The notes: a model not told the origin generated them from the letters alone. 64,000 nt of DNA from Lactonifactor longoviformis DSM 17459 (GCF_900129135.1 NZ_FQVI01000006.1:1-64000); one strand, 5' to 3'. Shown: positions 28,523-36,952, counted from the stretch's first letter. Numbers and translations are program-made.

Positions 28523-28932
28523 CCTGGGATGCAGAGCAGTACGGTTCTCCTGGATGATGCCCAGTCTCCCTTTGGTAAGGCATTAACTCCGGTGCAGTGC
28601 CTTCACTACTGCCTGACAAGGCCGGCGGTGGCATCTGTGATGGTTGGAATGGGAGCTGTGGACGAGGTTCTTGCGGCCGATTTGGCGGCCACTGTATGTA
28701 CTGCGGCCACTGTGCACCTTGTTCTGTTAAGATTGACGTGGCGGCGATGAATAAGTATCTGGATCTGGCATCCATACAGGAGACAGTCCCAGAGACGCTG
28801 AAGGATCACTATGCACTGCTGAAACATCATGCACAGGAATGTGTAGAATGTGGATCCTGTATGAAGAATTGTCCCTTCGGTGTGGATATCATCGGGAAGA
28901 TGATGGAAGCAGTGGAGCTGTTTGGCTGCTAA
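28523..28932 (+). pseudogene. Remnant of a ferredoxin-type aldo/keto reductase
   Basis: Only the C-terminal part remains, in two frames. The first piece (about 28529-28680) reads SPFGKALTPVQCLHYCLTRPAVASVMVG, the end of the aldo/keto reductase barrel. The second piece, shifted to another frame (about 28686-28932), reads HCMYCGHCAPC and later CVECGSCMKNCPFGVDII, the 4Fe-4S tail of this family. The N-terminal two thirds and perhaps 30-40 residues at the joint are missing, and no start or ribosome site fits. It is judged non-functional. Confidence 0.8.
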
Positions 28933-28945
28933 AGAGTGTTTTTAG

Positions 28946-28991
28946 AAAAGGCATAACCTGCCCTTCTCAGGGACGACAGGTTATGCCTTTT
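28946..28991. terminator. Bidirectional terminator
   Basis: AAAAGGCATAACCTG (28946-28960) pairs perfectly with 28977-28991, so each strand has an A-run before and a T-run in the stem end. It lies between the reductase remnant and the convergent methyltransferase gene, whose stop is three bases further on. Confidence 0.85.
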
Positions 28992-28994
28992 GCA

Positions 28995-29864
28995 TTACGA
29001 AAGTACGTCCTGTCCAGCCGGTTTATTTATGGCTGCTGCGCATATAGTGGTATCCTGTCCTGTATAGGGTTTTCCGGCAGCATTATCAAAAAGGTGTATA
29101 TCTTGAAAACCCGCCCCGGTGAGCTCTGCTCTCAAAGAGTCTGCTGTATACACCTGATTCCAGAGATTATAGCAGCGGCAGTCATTTTCCGTCAGCACCA
29201 GATATTGTTCCAGGGTATTGGCGGTTTCGGGATACAGGGAATTCCGCTGAATAACAACATAAGGATCGGCAGACCAGAAGCCTGACGCCTCATACTGTAT
29301 GGTTTCTTTTACCTGGAAGGAGTTAAGGCAGGACCTGGTAAACCCGTCAAGAATCAGCAAGCCGTCCTTTTTTAACGCTTTTGTAATTTTTCTCAGCAGG
29401 GCGCTCCTTATATCTGGGGAGAGAACCCCAAAATCACAGTAGATTAAGATTACAACATCATATTCCCGGAAAGCATCCAGTTCCATATAGTTCTTACAAT
29501 AGTATGAAATCTCCCGGCCGGTGCTGTCAGCATGCTGTTTGGCATATGCTATGGAGCGCTCTGAAAAATCAATTCCTGTCACACAGAATCCCAGATCTGT
29601 CAAGAGCTCTGCGTAAATACCAGGGCCGCATCCCAGATCCAGGAGTTTTTTCCCCCTGCCTCCATGGCAGTACTCTGCGATCCAGTGAACAGACTGCTTT
29701 ATAAATTCATGTTTTCTGGATGCGCCTTCAAAATCAGGATCCAGATGAGCCTTTAACATATATTCTGAAATATGCGGGTCAGTCCAGAAGGCAGAGGAAC
29801 TTTCCAAGTAAACCTCCGGTGTTTCTTTCATATACTTTATAAGCTGCAGGTTTGTATTGGCCAA
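28995..29864 (-). CDS. Class I SAM-dependent methyltransferase, 289 aa
   Basis: The SAM-binding motif I LLDLGCGPGIYAELL (near residues 95-110) and the following acidic strand end GIDFSERSIAYAKQHA identify a class I methyltransferase. The motif VVILIYCDFGVLSP and the helix after it fit the fold. The substrate is unknown. On the minus strand; the start at 29864 is preceded by AAAGGAGG (complement of 29873-29880). It diverges from the thioredoxin reductase gene and has no operon partner. Confidence 0.85.
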   Translation of the reverse strand: MANTNLQLIKYMKETPEVYLESSSAFWTDPHISEYMLKAHLDPDFEGASRKHEFIKQSVHWIAEYCHGGRGKKLLDLGCGPGIYAELLTDLGFCVTGIDFSERSIAYAKQHADSTGREISYYCKNYMELDAFREYDVVILIYCDFGVLSPDIRSALLRKITKALKKDGLLILDGFTRSCLNSFQVKETIQYEASGFWSADPYVVIQRNSLYPETANTLEQYLVLTENDCRCYNLWNQVYTADSLRAELTGAGFQDIHLFDNAAGKPYTGQDTTICAAAINKPAGQDVLS

Positions 29865-29951
29865 AGCAAAACCTCCTTTCTTTACATCATTTTATCCTAA
29901 CAGATCTGCAGCTGAAAGGCCAGCGTAGAAAACTTATGAAAAATTAAGCTG

Positions 29952-29980
29952 CTGTTGGAGCGCCAACAGGTGATTTTTTT
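29952..29980. promoter_or_regulatory. Short palindrome with T-run upstream of thioredoxin reductase
   Basis: CTGTTGG (29952-29958), four bases, then CCAACAG (29963-29969), followed by GTGATTTTTTT. It could be an operator or an early terminator/attenuator ahead of the reductase gene. No gene ends just upstream on this strand, so an ordinary terminator is less likely. Confidence 0.4.
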
Positions 29981-30029
29981 TAAAGGGATTACAATGGGAG
30001 TAGATATCAAGAAGAGTGAGGCGGTAAGT

Positions 30030-31208
30030 ATGAATGAACGTTATGATGTAATCATTATAGGCGGAGGCCCGGGAGGCCTGACCTCTGCCATATACGCCGG
30101 CCGGGCGGGCAGAAAGACACTGCTGATTGAAAAGGGCAGTTACGGAGGCAGAGTGAATACTACGGCAGAGATTAGAAACTATCCAGGAACAGTACGTGAG
30201 AGCGGGGAAGGGCTGATGCAGAGATTCCGCGAGCATGCGGAGAGTTTTCCGACAGTTTCAATGAAGCGGACCACAGTCACAGGGGTGGAAAAAGAGGGAG
30301 ATATCTTCACTGTTCATACCAGAAGAAGAGGGGATTTTCAGGCACCATGCGTTATTCTGGATCTGGGAACCAGGCCCCGGGTTCTGGGGATTCCCGGGGA
30401 GGAAGAGTTTGCCGGTCATGGGGTTGCCTACTGTGCCACCTGTGACGGGGAGTTTTTTAAAGACAAAGAAATTTATGTGCTGGGAGCCGGGGATCAGGCC
30501 ATTGAGGAAGCGGATTATCTCACACGTCTGGTTAAAAAAGCCACGGTAATTGTTCTCCACGAGGAAGGACACCTTGACTGCAATGAGTTAGCGGCCCAAA
30601 AGGCCTTTGGAAACCCCAAAATTAATTTTGTATGGAATTCAACATTGGCCGAAATCCGCGGGAAAGACTGGGTGGAATCCCTGGTGCTGAAGAATGTAGT
30701 GACAGGGGAAATGAGAGAGGTAAAGACAGAAGGACTCTTTTCCTTTGTGGGCATGGTGCCCCAGACGGACTTTGTAAAGGATCTGGTACACTGCGATTTG
30801 TCCGGGTACATTCCTGTGACAGATAAGATGGAAACCTGTATACCGGGGCTGTATGCAGTTGGGGACTGTACCAGCAAATTTTTGAGGCAGATTGTAACCT
30901 CCGCCGCGGACGGCGCTGTGGCAGCAGAGGCTTCCGGCCGCTATGCCAGTGAATTAGAGCAGATTCGGGGGATATTAAGTCCGGATTCGGGAAAGGCAGT
31001 CTTTGTTTTTTATAATCCCTACCACAGCGAGGAGATTGAAAAGGTGACAAAGCTGGAGAAAAAACTGGGGGCAAGCCAGAAAGTCTACCGCCAGGATATT
31101 ACACGGCAGAGCCTGCTTTATCAGGAGCTTGGCCTGAAGGAGACCGTGGCGGCAGCATATTATGAGGATGGACAGCTGATAAAGACAGAGCGCTTCCAGC
31201 AGTCGTAA
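30030..31208 (+). CDS. Thioredoxin reductase-like flavoprotein with C-terminal extension, 392 aa
   Basis: NAD(P)H- and FAD-dependent disulfide reductase. FAD site GGGPGGLTSAIYAGRAG near residues 10-26, redox pair Cys135-Ala-Thr-Cys138 (AYCATCDGEFF), NAD(P)H site GAGDQAIEEADYL, and the closing FAD motif GLYAVGDC. After the usual 310 residues an 80-residue tail (VFVFYNPYHSEEIEKV...) looks like a thioredoxin fold without CxxC. ATG at 30030 starts MNERYDVIIIGGG; ATG at 29994, with AAAGGG before it, would add 12 residues and is possible. The next gene carries a thioredoxin domain and is the likely partner. Confidence 0.88.
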   Translation: MNERYDVIIIGGGPGGLTSAIYAGRAGRKTLLIEKGSYGGRVNTTAEIRNYPGTVRESGEGLMQRFREHAESFPTVSMKRTTVTGVEKEGDIFTVHTRRRGDFQAPCVILDLGTRPRVLGIPGEEEFAGHGVAYCATCDGEFFKDKEIYVLGAGDQAIEEADYLTRLVKKATVIVLHEEGHLDCNELAAQKAFGNPKINFVWNSTLAEIRGKDWVESLVLKNVVTGEMREVKTEGLFSFVGMVPQTDFVKDLVHCDLSGYIPVTDKMETCIPGLYAVGDCTSKFLRQIVTSAADGAVAAEASGRYASELEQIRGILSPDSGKAVFVFYNPYHSEEIEKVTKLEKKLGASQKVYRQDITRQSLLYQELGLKETVAAAYYEDGQLIKTERFQQS

Positions 31209-31261
31209 CAGATGGTGAATATAGCCTGAGGAGCAGGCAGGAAGAATGGAGGATATAGATT

Positions 31262-33076
31262 ATGGGACAGCCGCTTGTTTTCCCTCACGGGGTAACTGTA
31301 TACCAGCCGGAAAAGTGCTGGAATGGATATACGATAGTGCCGTTAATTAATGACGGAGTTTTACTGTTTGACATGAACGGAAATGAGGTCAGGAGATGGA
31401 AGATGCATGCCATGCCGCCCAAACTCCTTCCGGGGGGATATGTTATGGGACTTTCCGGATACCGCCACCCTGATTACGGCATGCAGGACGGGGTGAACCT
31501 TATCGAGATAGATTACGACGGCAATATTGTCTGGAGCTTTGATCATTTTGAGGAGATTGATGACCCGGGACGGGATCACCGCTGGATGGCAAGGCAGCAC
31601 CATGATTATCAGAGGGAAGGGAACCCCGTGGGCTATTATGTGCCGGGTATGGACGCAAAGCCTCTGGATGGAAACACCCTGATTCTGGTACATCAGACCA
31701 TCAGGAATCCGGGGATCTCTGACAAGAAGCTCCTGGACGATGCAATGATAGAAGTGGACTGGGAGGGGAATATACTCTGGAAATGGTCTGTCAGCGACCA
31801 TTTTGAGGAATTGGGGTTTGACGAGGCAGCCAGAAATGTGCTGTTCCGGGATCCCAATCTCAGATCCTCCGACGGAGGGGTGGGTGACTATCTCCATATT
31901 AACTGTATGAGCTGTCTGGGGCCAAATAGCTGGTATGATTCGGGTGATCAGAGATTCAAGCCGGAGAATATTATTTTTGACTGCAGAGAGGCTAATATTC
32001 TGGCAATCCTTGACAAGGAAACAGGAGACATAGTCTGGAAGATAGGACCGGACTTTACGGCTGCCCCTGAGCTCCAGAAGCTGGGGTGGATCATCGGGCA
32101 GCATCATTTTCATATGATCCCCAAAGGACTGCCGGGTGAGGGAAATCTTCTCGTCTTTGACAACGGAGGCTGGGCCGGATACGGTACGCCCAATCCCGGT
32201 TCCAGGATCGGAACCAAGAATGCGCTCAGAGACTACAGCCGTGTGCTGGAGCTGAATCCGGTTACGCTGGAGGTCGTATGGAAATTGACGCCCAAAGAAC
32301 TGGGCCACGCCATTCCCACAGATGCCAGTAAATTCTACAGTCCTTATGTGAGCAGCGCCCAGCGCCTGCCCAACGGAAATACACTGGTCACGGAGGGATC
32401 GGACGGAAGGGTATTCGAGGTTACGCCGGAATATGAGATAGTATGGGAATGGATTTCCCCCTACTACTCCCACAACGAGAAGGGACCAAAGAATAACATG
32501 ATTTACAGGGCATACCGGTATCCCTACGACTATGTCCCTCAGGAGCCAAGGCCTGCGGAGATCGCCATTGCTCCTATAGATAATACTTCTTTCCGTGTTC
32601 CGGGCGCCGGAGCTCTGGGGGCTAAAACGGTAGTTGATGTGGAAGGAACTCTGCCCTACTATGACGACGTTGCCCTGTGCGTAGCCACAGACGACGAAGA
32701 AGATGTGACGAAGCGGGAAAAGGTGTTTACGGTAGACACTGACTTCTTCCGGCCAGTCACTATGCCGGAATGGGAAGGGGAAGTGCTGAAGGAGGAAAAA
32801 ACCCCTGTCCTTGTGCTTTTTGGAGCAGAACGCTGTGTCCACTGCAAGGCGCTTCATCCGGTGCTGGAGGAGGCTTTGCGGGAAGAATTCCAGGGGCAGT
32901 TCAAGGTCTGCTTTGTGGATGTGGATGCCAATAAGGCATTGGCAGAGGCCCTGCATATAGGCGGTATTCCTGTGGTAGCAGTATTTTGCAGAGGGAAAGA
33001 AGCCCTCAGGTTCCAGGGGGAGAAGGACTACGACGATCTCTGTGACCTTTTGGACAGAGGGCTTAAGCAGCTTTGA
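31262..33076 (+). CDS. Arylsulfotransferase (ASST)-like protein fused to thioredoxin, 604 aa
   Basis: The first 450 residues show a repeated beta-propeller pattern of the arylsulfotransferase family: strands such as LIEIDYDGNIVWSFDH, MIEVDWEGNILWKWS and ILDKETGDIVWKIGPD, plus conserved histidines (ARQHHDY, GQHHFHMI). Family members move sulfate between phenolic compounds. The last 100 residues are a thioredoxin domain with Cys525-Val-His-Cys528 and the cis-Pro loop GGIPVVAVF. There is no signal peptide, whereas known bacterial ASST enzymes are periplasmic. It follows a thioredoxin reductase by 53 bases, so the thioredoxin end is probably reduced by that enzyme. Ribosome site GGAGG precedes the ATG. 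Confidence 0.85.
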   Translation: MGQPLVFPHGVTVYQPEKCWNGYTIVPLINDGVLLFDMNGNEVRRWKMHAMPPKLLPGGYVMGLSGYRHPDYGMQDGVNLIEIDYDGNIVWSFDHFEEIDDPGRDHRWMARQHHDYQREGNPVGYYVPGMDAKPLDGNTLILVHQTIRNPGISDKKLLDDAMIEVDWEGNILWKWSVSDHFEELGFDEAARNVLFRDPNLRSSDGGVGDYLHINCMSCLGPNSWYDSGDQRFKPENIIFDCREANILAILDKETGDIVWKIGPDFTAAPELQKLGWIIGQHHFHMIPKGLPGEGNLLVFDNGGWAGYGTPNPGSRIGTKNALRDYSRVLELNPVTLEVVWKLTPKELGHAIPTDASKFYSPYVSSAQRLPNGNTLVTEGSDGRVFEVTPEYEIVWEWISPYYSHNEKGPKNNMIYRAYRYPYDYVPQEPRPAEIAIAPIDNTSFRVPGAGALGAKTVVDVEGTLPYYDDVALCVATDDEEDVTKREKVFTVDTDFFRPVTMPEWEGEVLKEEKTPVLVLFGAERCVHCKALHPVLEEALREEFQGQFKVCFVDVDANKALAEALHIGGIPVVAVFCRGKEALRFQGEKDYDDLCDLLDRGLKQL

Positions 33077-33082
33077 ATTTCC

Positions 33083-33112
33083 GGGGCTCCTGCCTGGCGG
33101 CAGGGCCCCTTG
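33083..33112 (+). terminator. Terminator-like hairpin after the ASST fusion
   Basis: GGGGCTCCTGCC (33083-33094), loop TGGC, then GGCAGGGCCCC (33099-33109), with one bulged base and only TT after. It is GC-rich and just behind the stop codon, so termination is likely though the T-run is poor. Confidence 0.5.
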
Positions 33113-33134
33113 GGCGCCTCTGCCATAGAGATGC

Positions 33135-33256
33135 TCTAAGACAAAGCCGGCATTCCCAGGGGAGAACCCCTTTATGGAGCAGGCAATACCTGCCCCATTG
33201 TCGCTGTTTTCGGCCTGCTCTGCCGAAAAAATCTCCCCGGGTATGCCGGTTTTGTC
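33135..33256. repeat. Structured intergenic repeat element, copy A
   Basis: Outer arms: GACAAAGCCGGCATTCCC starting at 33140 pairs with the stretch ending at 33256 over about 24 bases with few mismatches. Inside, TTTTCGGC (33207-33214) pairs with GCCGAAAA with a 7-base loop. The left arm and the inner hairpin plus ATCTCC are shared with a second copy at 54781-54925. The remaining 33077-33418 gap holds no gene. Confidence 0.65.
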
Positions 33257-33333
33257 CTGGTGCATCCGTGCATTACACGCAGAGGACAGATTGCATTCCC
33301 CACGGATCTGGGGTATGATGATGTTAACCTTTA

Positions 33334-33355
33334 ACGTACTGCAAATGCAGTACGT
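33334..33355. promoter_or_regulatory. 22-bp perfect palindrome, candidate Crp/Fnr operator
   Basis: ACGTACTGCA then AA then TGCAGTACGT: a perfect 10-bp inverted repeat in a 22-base site, the normal length of a Crp/Fnr box though not its consensus. It stands 64 bases before the Crp/Fnr-family gene and could serve autoregulation. Confidence 0.5.
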
Positions 33356-33418
33356 CCGCCTGCAGGGCATGCGCTGAGAGGTGCCCGCGGGTAAGCTTTC
33401 CATCAGGAGGAAGGAAAC

Positions 33419-34060
33419 ATGCATCAGCTCCCTTTTGCCGATCTGTGCCGGGAACACGAGAACTACAGCCGGTATCTGAAATACAAAACCTATAAAACAG
33501 CCAGCATTATCTACTCCCTGGGGGATCCCATTGATGCCATTGGGATTGTAACAGACGGGATCCTGAAAGCGGAGACAGACACCGCCGGAGGAGAAGAGAT
33601 GTGCAGTGCTTACTTTGAGGAAAAGGATATATTACCTGAATTCTTATACTTTTCCGGGAGGCGATCGTACACCTATAACCTGGTGGCGGCCAAGAGAACT
33701 ACAGTAGCCTGGATGCCCGCCTCCAAGTTTGAAGAGATGATAGAGGAAGATACCCGGATGATGTACTCACTCCTCCTCTACGTCTCTCAGAGGGGGCTGA
33801 AGAATCAGCTTCTGCTCAACTGTCTGAATTATCAGACCATCCGTCAGAGAGTGGCCTTCTGGCTGGTGGGGATGGATCATCTTTATGAGGACGGACAGAT
33901 CCCCCTTCCCGTGTCCCAGACTGTCTGGGCCAACAAGCTGCATGTGAGCAGATCCTCTCTGAACCAGGAACTAAAAAAGATGGAGGCACTGGGGTATTTC
34001 CGGAGAAATTCCGGGGGCCTGAAGCTGCTGGATGCGGAGGGACTTTCCGGTCTGCTTTAG
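33419..34060 (+). CDS. Crp/Fnr-family transcriptional regulator, 213 aa
   Basis: The N-terminal half is a cyclic-nucleotide-binding-like beta roll (YKTASIIYSLGDPIDAIGIVTDGIL), followed by a long helix and a C-terminal winged helix-turn-helix (PVSQTVWANKLHVSRSSLNQELKKMEALGYF). No cysteine cluster for an iron-sulfur centre is seen at the N-terminus. The strong AGGAGG site precedes the ATG at 33419. It follows the thioredoxin reductase and ASST fusion genes and may control them; a perfect palindrome lies in its leader. Its last codons meet the convergent phosphorylase gene. Confidence 0.9.
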   Translation: MHQLPFADLCREHENYSRYLKYKTYKTASIIYSLGDPIDAIGIVTDGILKAETDTAGGEEMCSAYFEEKDILPEFLYFSGRRSYTYNLVAAKRTTVAWMPASKFEEMIEEDTRMMYSLLLYVSQRGLKNQLLLNCLNYQTIRQRVAFWLVGMDHLYEDGQIPLPVSQTVWANKLHVSRSSLNQELKKMEALGYFRRNSGGLKLLDAEGLSGLL

Positions 34061-34833
34061 GGTGCAGAGGAGAGTGCCAGTCCGCATTCCAGTGCGAGCG
34101 CCATGTATTTATCTGCCCCGGAAAGACCATAATCCGTCAAATCCCTGGGCTCCCATACTCCGCCGTCAAGGCTGTCCGCACCATAAAAAAATTGGGCGAA
34201 AGCAACCTTTCGGTATCTGGATACGGCCAGAAGTGCGGAGTATTCCATGTCTACAGCAATGCAGCCCTCTTTTCTGCGCTCTGCGATCTGCGGAGCAGTC
34301 TCCCGGTATATGGCATCCGTAGTCCAAATCTTTCCGGACGTATAGGGATAGCCGCAGCGGTCCATACAGCTTTGAAGGATGAGGCTGCACGCAGCATCCG
34401 GTTCTAAGCGGATATCTCCGGGGTAATAGTGGTAGCTGGTGCCCTCATCCCGGACCGCTCCGGCGGGAAGGATCAGACGCTCCCCCACCCTTTTTGCGTC
34501 CAGGACTCCGCAGCATCCGAAAAAGACAAAGCGTTTTCCTCCCATGGCAATGATCTCTTCCAGCCCGCATACACAGGCCGGCGCGCCCACCAAAGAGAGA
34601 TAAAAGGCAAATCTTCTGCCTCCGTACGTGATCTCATAGACTGGAATTCTGCCGTTGGCAGTAAGCAGCCAGGCAATAATCCGAACGCCGTCCATAGCTG
34701 CGAACTTATCAATGATAGCTTTGGAAAAGGTAGAGATACATACCTCCGGAAAGCCACTCACTGGCTGGACAGAGTCTTCCGGGTTAATTACGGCTGCAGA
34801 GGGCAGCTCCTTCTTATAAAATACAGATGTCAT
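34057..34833 (-). CDS. Nucleoside phosphorylase (PNP/UDP family), 258 aa
   Basis: Purine or uridine phosphorylase-type enzyme for nucleoside salvage. Family features are the phosphate-binding segment LVGAPACVCGLEEIIAMGGKRFVFFGCCG, the base-binding part DEGTSYHYYPGD, and the ribose-binding GCIAVDMEYSALLAVSRY near residues 190-207, where Glu follows Met as usual. Base preference cannot be fixed. The gene overlaps the end of the Crp/Fnr gene by four bases tail to tail and lies just after the TetR gene on the same strand, seven bases apart, so the two are likely co-transcribed. Confidence 0.88.
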   Translation of the reverse strand: MTSVFYKKELPSAAVINPEDSVQPVSGFPEVCISTFSKAIIDKFAAMDGVRIIAWLLTANGRIPVYEITYGGRRFAFYLSLVGAPACVCGLEEIIAMGGKRFVFFGCCGVLDAKRVGERLILPAGAVRDEGTSYHYYPGDIRLEPDAACSLILQSCMDRCGYPYTSGKIWTTDAIYRETAPQIAERRKEGCIAVDMEYSALLAVSRYRKVAFAQFFYGADSLDGGVWEPRDLTDYGLSGADKYMALALECGLALSSAP

Positions 34834-34840
34834 AGGGGAT

Positions 34841-35425
34841 TCACTCCTTTCCTGTAAGTATCAGCCGGATCTGGCTGAGGATTCTTTTCGGTATCCGGGG
34901 ATCTACCGGCATAAGCTTGCTGTACATGCGTACCCCCTGATAGGAGAACAGTATCAAGTCAATCACTGCCTCCGTATCCACAGGCAAAAATTCGCCTCTT
35001 TTTATCCCGTATTCCAGGAAACGTTCCCACATCTCTGCAGACTGACGGTACTGCTCATACATGGAATGGTCATCCCCGGAGTATTCAGGGCTGCTGAAAA
35101 ACTCATACAGTGCAACACTTAATGAACTCCCGGCATCTGCCATCTCCGATTCGTAGCGTTTCAGCACCTCATCCAGGATGTCACCTGCGGGAACACCCTG
35201 TTCCATCTTACCGCCGAAATCGTCGGCCTGCTCTCTCATAAGGGAGTCCACGATTTCTATGAAAATCTCCCGCGTACTACCGTAATGCCGGTACAGGCCT
35301 CCCCGGCTCAGGTGCGTGCGTTCACAGATGTCTTTCATTGTCACATCTTTGAATCCCTTTTCTGCAAACAGCTGACAGGCGCTCTGACAGATTGCCTGCC
35401 TGGTTCTTCTTCCCTTCTCTCCCAT
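34841..35425 (-). CDS. TetR-family transcriptional regulator, 194 aa
   Basis: N-terminal helix-turn-helix of the TetR type: RQAICQSACQLFAEKGFKDVTMKDICERTHLSRGGLYRHYGS, then an all-helical ligand domain. ATG at 35425 is preferred to one at 35473 because AACCTCC at 35431-35437 (GGAGGTT on the coding strand) sits before it, and the longer form would run through an operator-like palindrome. It probably represses itself and the nucleoside phosphorylase gene behind it. Confidence 0.9.
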   Translation of the reverse strand: MGEKGRRTRQAICQSACQLFAEKGFKDVTMKDICERTHLSRGGLYRHYGSTREIFIEIVDSLMREQADDFGGKMEQGVPAGDILDEVLKRYESEMADAGSSLSVALYEFFSSPEYSGDDHSMYEQYRQSAEMWERFLEYGIKRGEFLPVDTEAVIDLILFSYQGVRMYSKLMPVDPRIPKRILSQIRLILTGKE

Positions 35426-35442
35426 AGTACAACCTCCAATAA

Positions 35443-35482
35443 GCGACATAAGTGTCTCTATATTATGAGACATATGTGTCGC
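35443..35482. promoter_or_regulatory. TetR operator-like inverted repeat
   Basis: GCGACATAAGTGTCTC, eight bases, then GAGACATATGTGTCGC: a 40-base imperfect inverted repeat which itself contains GACA...TGTC half-sites. It lies 18 bases upstream of the TetR start codon, between it and the divergent gene at 35595. Confidence 0.7.
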
Positions 35483-35594
35483 AAAGTCAAGAGGATTTAT
35501 TTAAAACTTTTACAGGTTATTTACTCCATCCCCACAAGTTATTTAACCCGTCCGGCATATACTTGTCTCAGTAAAGGAGAGGAAGTGAAAGAAA

Positions 35595-36089
35595 ATGCAG
35601 ATTACCAGGCAGAAAATAATGGTCATTTTACTGATAGTTCTCTTATTTGCAGGGGGTGTGTTCTGGCTTTTTTTCCGGCCTGCCCAGGTATCCCCTGTTC
35701 AGACAGGAAACGGCATGGTCCTGGATATGGATGCAGAGGATTGGGAAAATCAGCTGGAAGGCCAGGCAGAGGCAGAAACTTCAGGCATTAAGATACCCGG
35801 ATATGGAACAATTACTTTTCCGGCAGATGAAAAAGAGGTACAGCTCACCCTTGCTAACCCAGAAGAAAATCCCTGCTATTTTCAGTTTGTTATTGCCCTG
35901 GATGAGACAGGGGAAATACTTTATACTTCAGACCTTATCGAACCAGGAAAGGCCGTTAAGAGTCTCACGCTGGCCCGGGGTCTGGAGGCAGGAGAATATG
36001 AGGCAGAGATTCAGGTTCACACATTTTCCCTGGATACCCAGGAGAAGATGAATAATGCAGTGGTGCGTACCAATGTTTCGGTACAGTGA
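35595..36089 (+). CDS. Small membrane-anchored or secreted protein of unknown function, 164 aa
   Basis: One N-terminal membrane helix or signal anchor (about 8-27, IMVILLIVLLFAGGVFWLFF), then an acidic extracellular beta-rich domain with IPGYGTITFPADEKEVQLTLANPEENPCYFQFVIAL. No catalytic motif is seen. The pattern of strands resembles small surface-adhesion-type proteins often found beside secreted proteins. The next gene codes a small secreted protein, now broken, and may be its partner. AAAGGAG precedes the ATG. Confidence 0.7.
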   Translation: MQITRQKIMVILLIVLLFAGGVFWLFFRPAQVSPVQTGNGMVLDMDAEDWENQLEGQAEAETSGIKIPGYGTITFPADEKEVQLTLANPEENPCYFQFVIALDETGEILYTSDLIEPGKAVKSLTLARGLEAGEYEAEIQVHTFSLDTQEKMNNAVVRTNVSVQ

Positions 36090-36211
36090 CAGGAACGGTT
36101 AATACAGATATCCGCCCGGGAGTTATCTGTTTTAATAGAACTGCAGGATCGGAGCGGGCTATTTCTGTCTCCGTCTGCAAATTCCATATAGTATGAGGAG
36201 GAAATTTATTT

Positions 36212-36952
36212 ATGAGAAAAAAAGTAGCAGCAGTATTAACCATGGGCCTTATCTTGGGGACATCCGGATCTGTTTACGCGGCAAATCTGGAGAGCTCAGA
36301 GACACAATTCACCTGTACAGTAACCAATTAGCCTTCCTACACAGTCAGTATTCCATCCAGCGTTACTATGGCCGCAGACGGAACAGATGTGGATATCACA
36401 GTGACAGATGTGAATAACCTTCAGGATGGGCAGAAGGTTTCCGTGACCGTGGCAGGGACAGACTTTTCTTTTGACCAGCTGGTGTTAAGCGGCAAAGACT
36501 CCGGCGGAATTAACAGAATCCTTGGTTATAAGATTCAGAGACCTGACGGCACATTAATAGAGTCCATAGCAAATGTATCTGTGGCAAAAGGACAGGAAAT
36601 TGTATCCTTCACAGAAGACGGCACAAAAACGTACAGAGCAATTCCTGAAATCGGACCTACCACAGTAAAAGGAGTCACTTATACCGGCAGCCTTACCTAT
36701 GGAATTGCGGTGACAGACGCCGAATGAAATAAGGAGATCTATCCTGATGAGCCAGGGCCACAGCAGCCTGCTTATCCAAAAGTATGGCAATACAGATCAA
36801 GCGTGGGGTCTCCTTCCGGGAAATTAAAATATGGAAAGACTGGATACGCGAAGACAGCAGACACGGGGGACGCCATAGAGGCGCCTGCCTGGCTGCTGCT
36901 GTGTACACTGGGAGCAGCCGGGAGCGTCTGCTTTCGAAAAAAATGCATATAG
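36212..36952 (+). pseudogene. Broken secreted/surface protein with two in-frame stops
   Basis: AGGAGG then ATG at 36212 starts a clear signal peptide (KKVAAVLTMGLILGTSGSVYAAN). Codon 40 is TAG (36329-36331), yet the same frame continues with PSYTVSIPSSVTMAADG and a beta-rich domain to TGA at 36725-36727. After that stop, still in frame, come a proline-rich stretch and an anchor-like end, ADTGDAIEAPAWLLL followed by hydrophobic residues and FRKK, stopping at 36950-36952. The first part could be a complete small secreted protein inactivated by one point change; the anchor could be the rest of a second gene. Read-through is possible but not supported by any gene seen here. Confidence 0.65.

Noticed and set aside
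33370-33415. CTGAGAGG before the Crp/Fnr gene resembles the CTGAGA box of a TPP riboswitch
   Set aside because: The partner ACCTGATCTGG box and the expected stems are missing, and the downstream gene is unrelated to thiamine.
31361-33457. A 698-codon open frame on the minus strand over the ASST fusion gene
   Set aside because: It has no ribosome site or recognisable domain and lies antisense to a protein with clear family motifs; open antisense frames of this kind arise from codon bias.
36329-36331. TAG read as pyrrolysine
   Set aside because: No pyrrolysine genes or methylamine methyltransferase are in the window, and a second stop (TGA) lies in the same frame, so decay is simpler.
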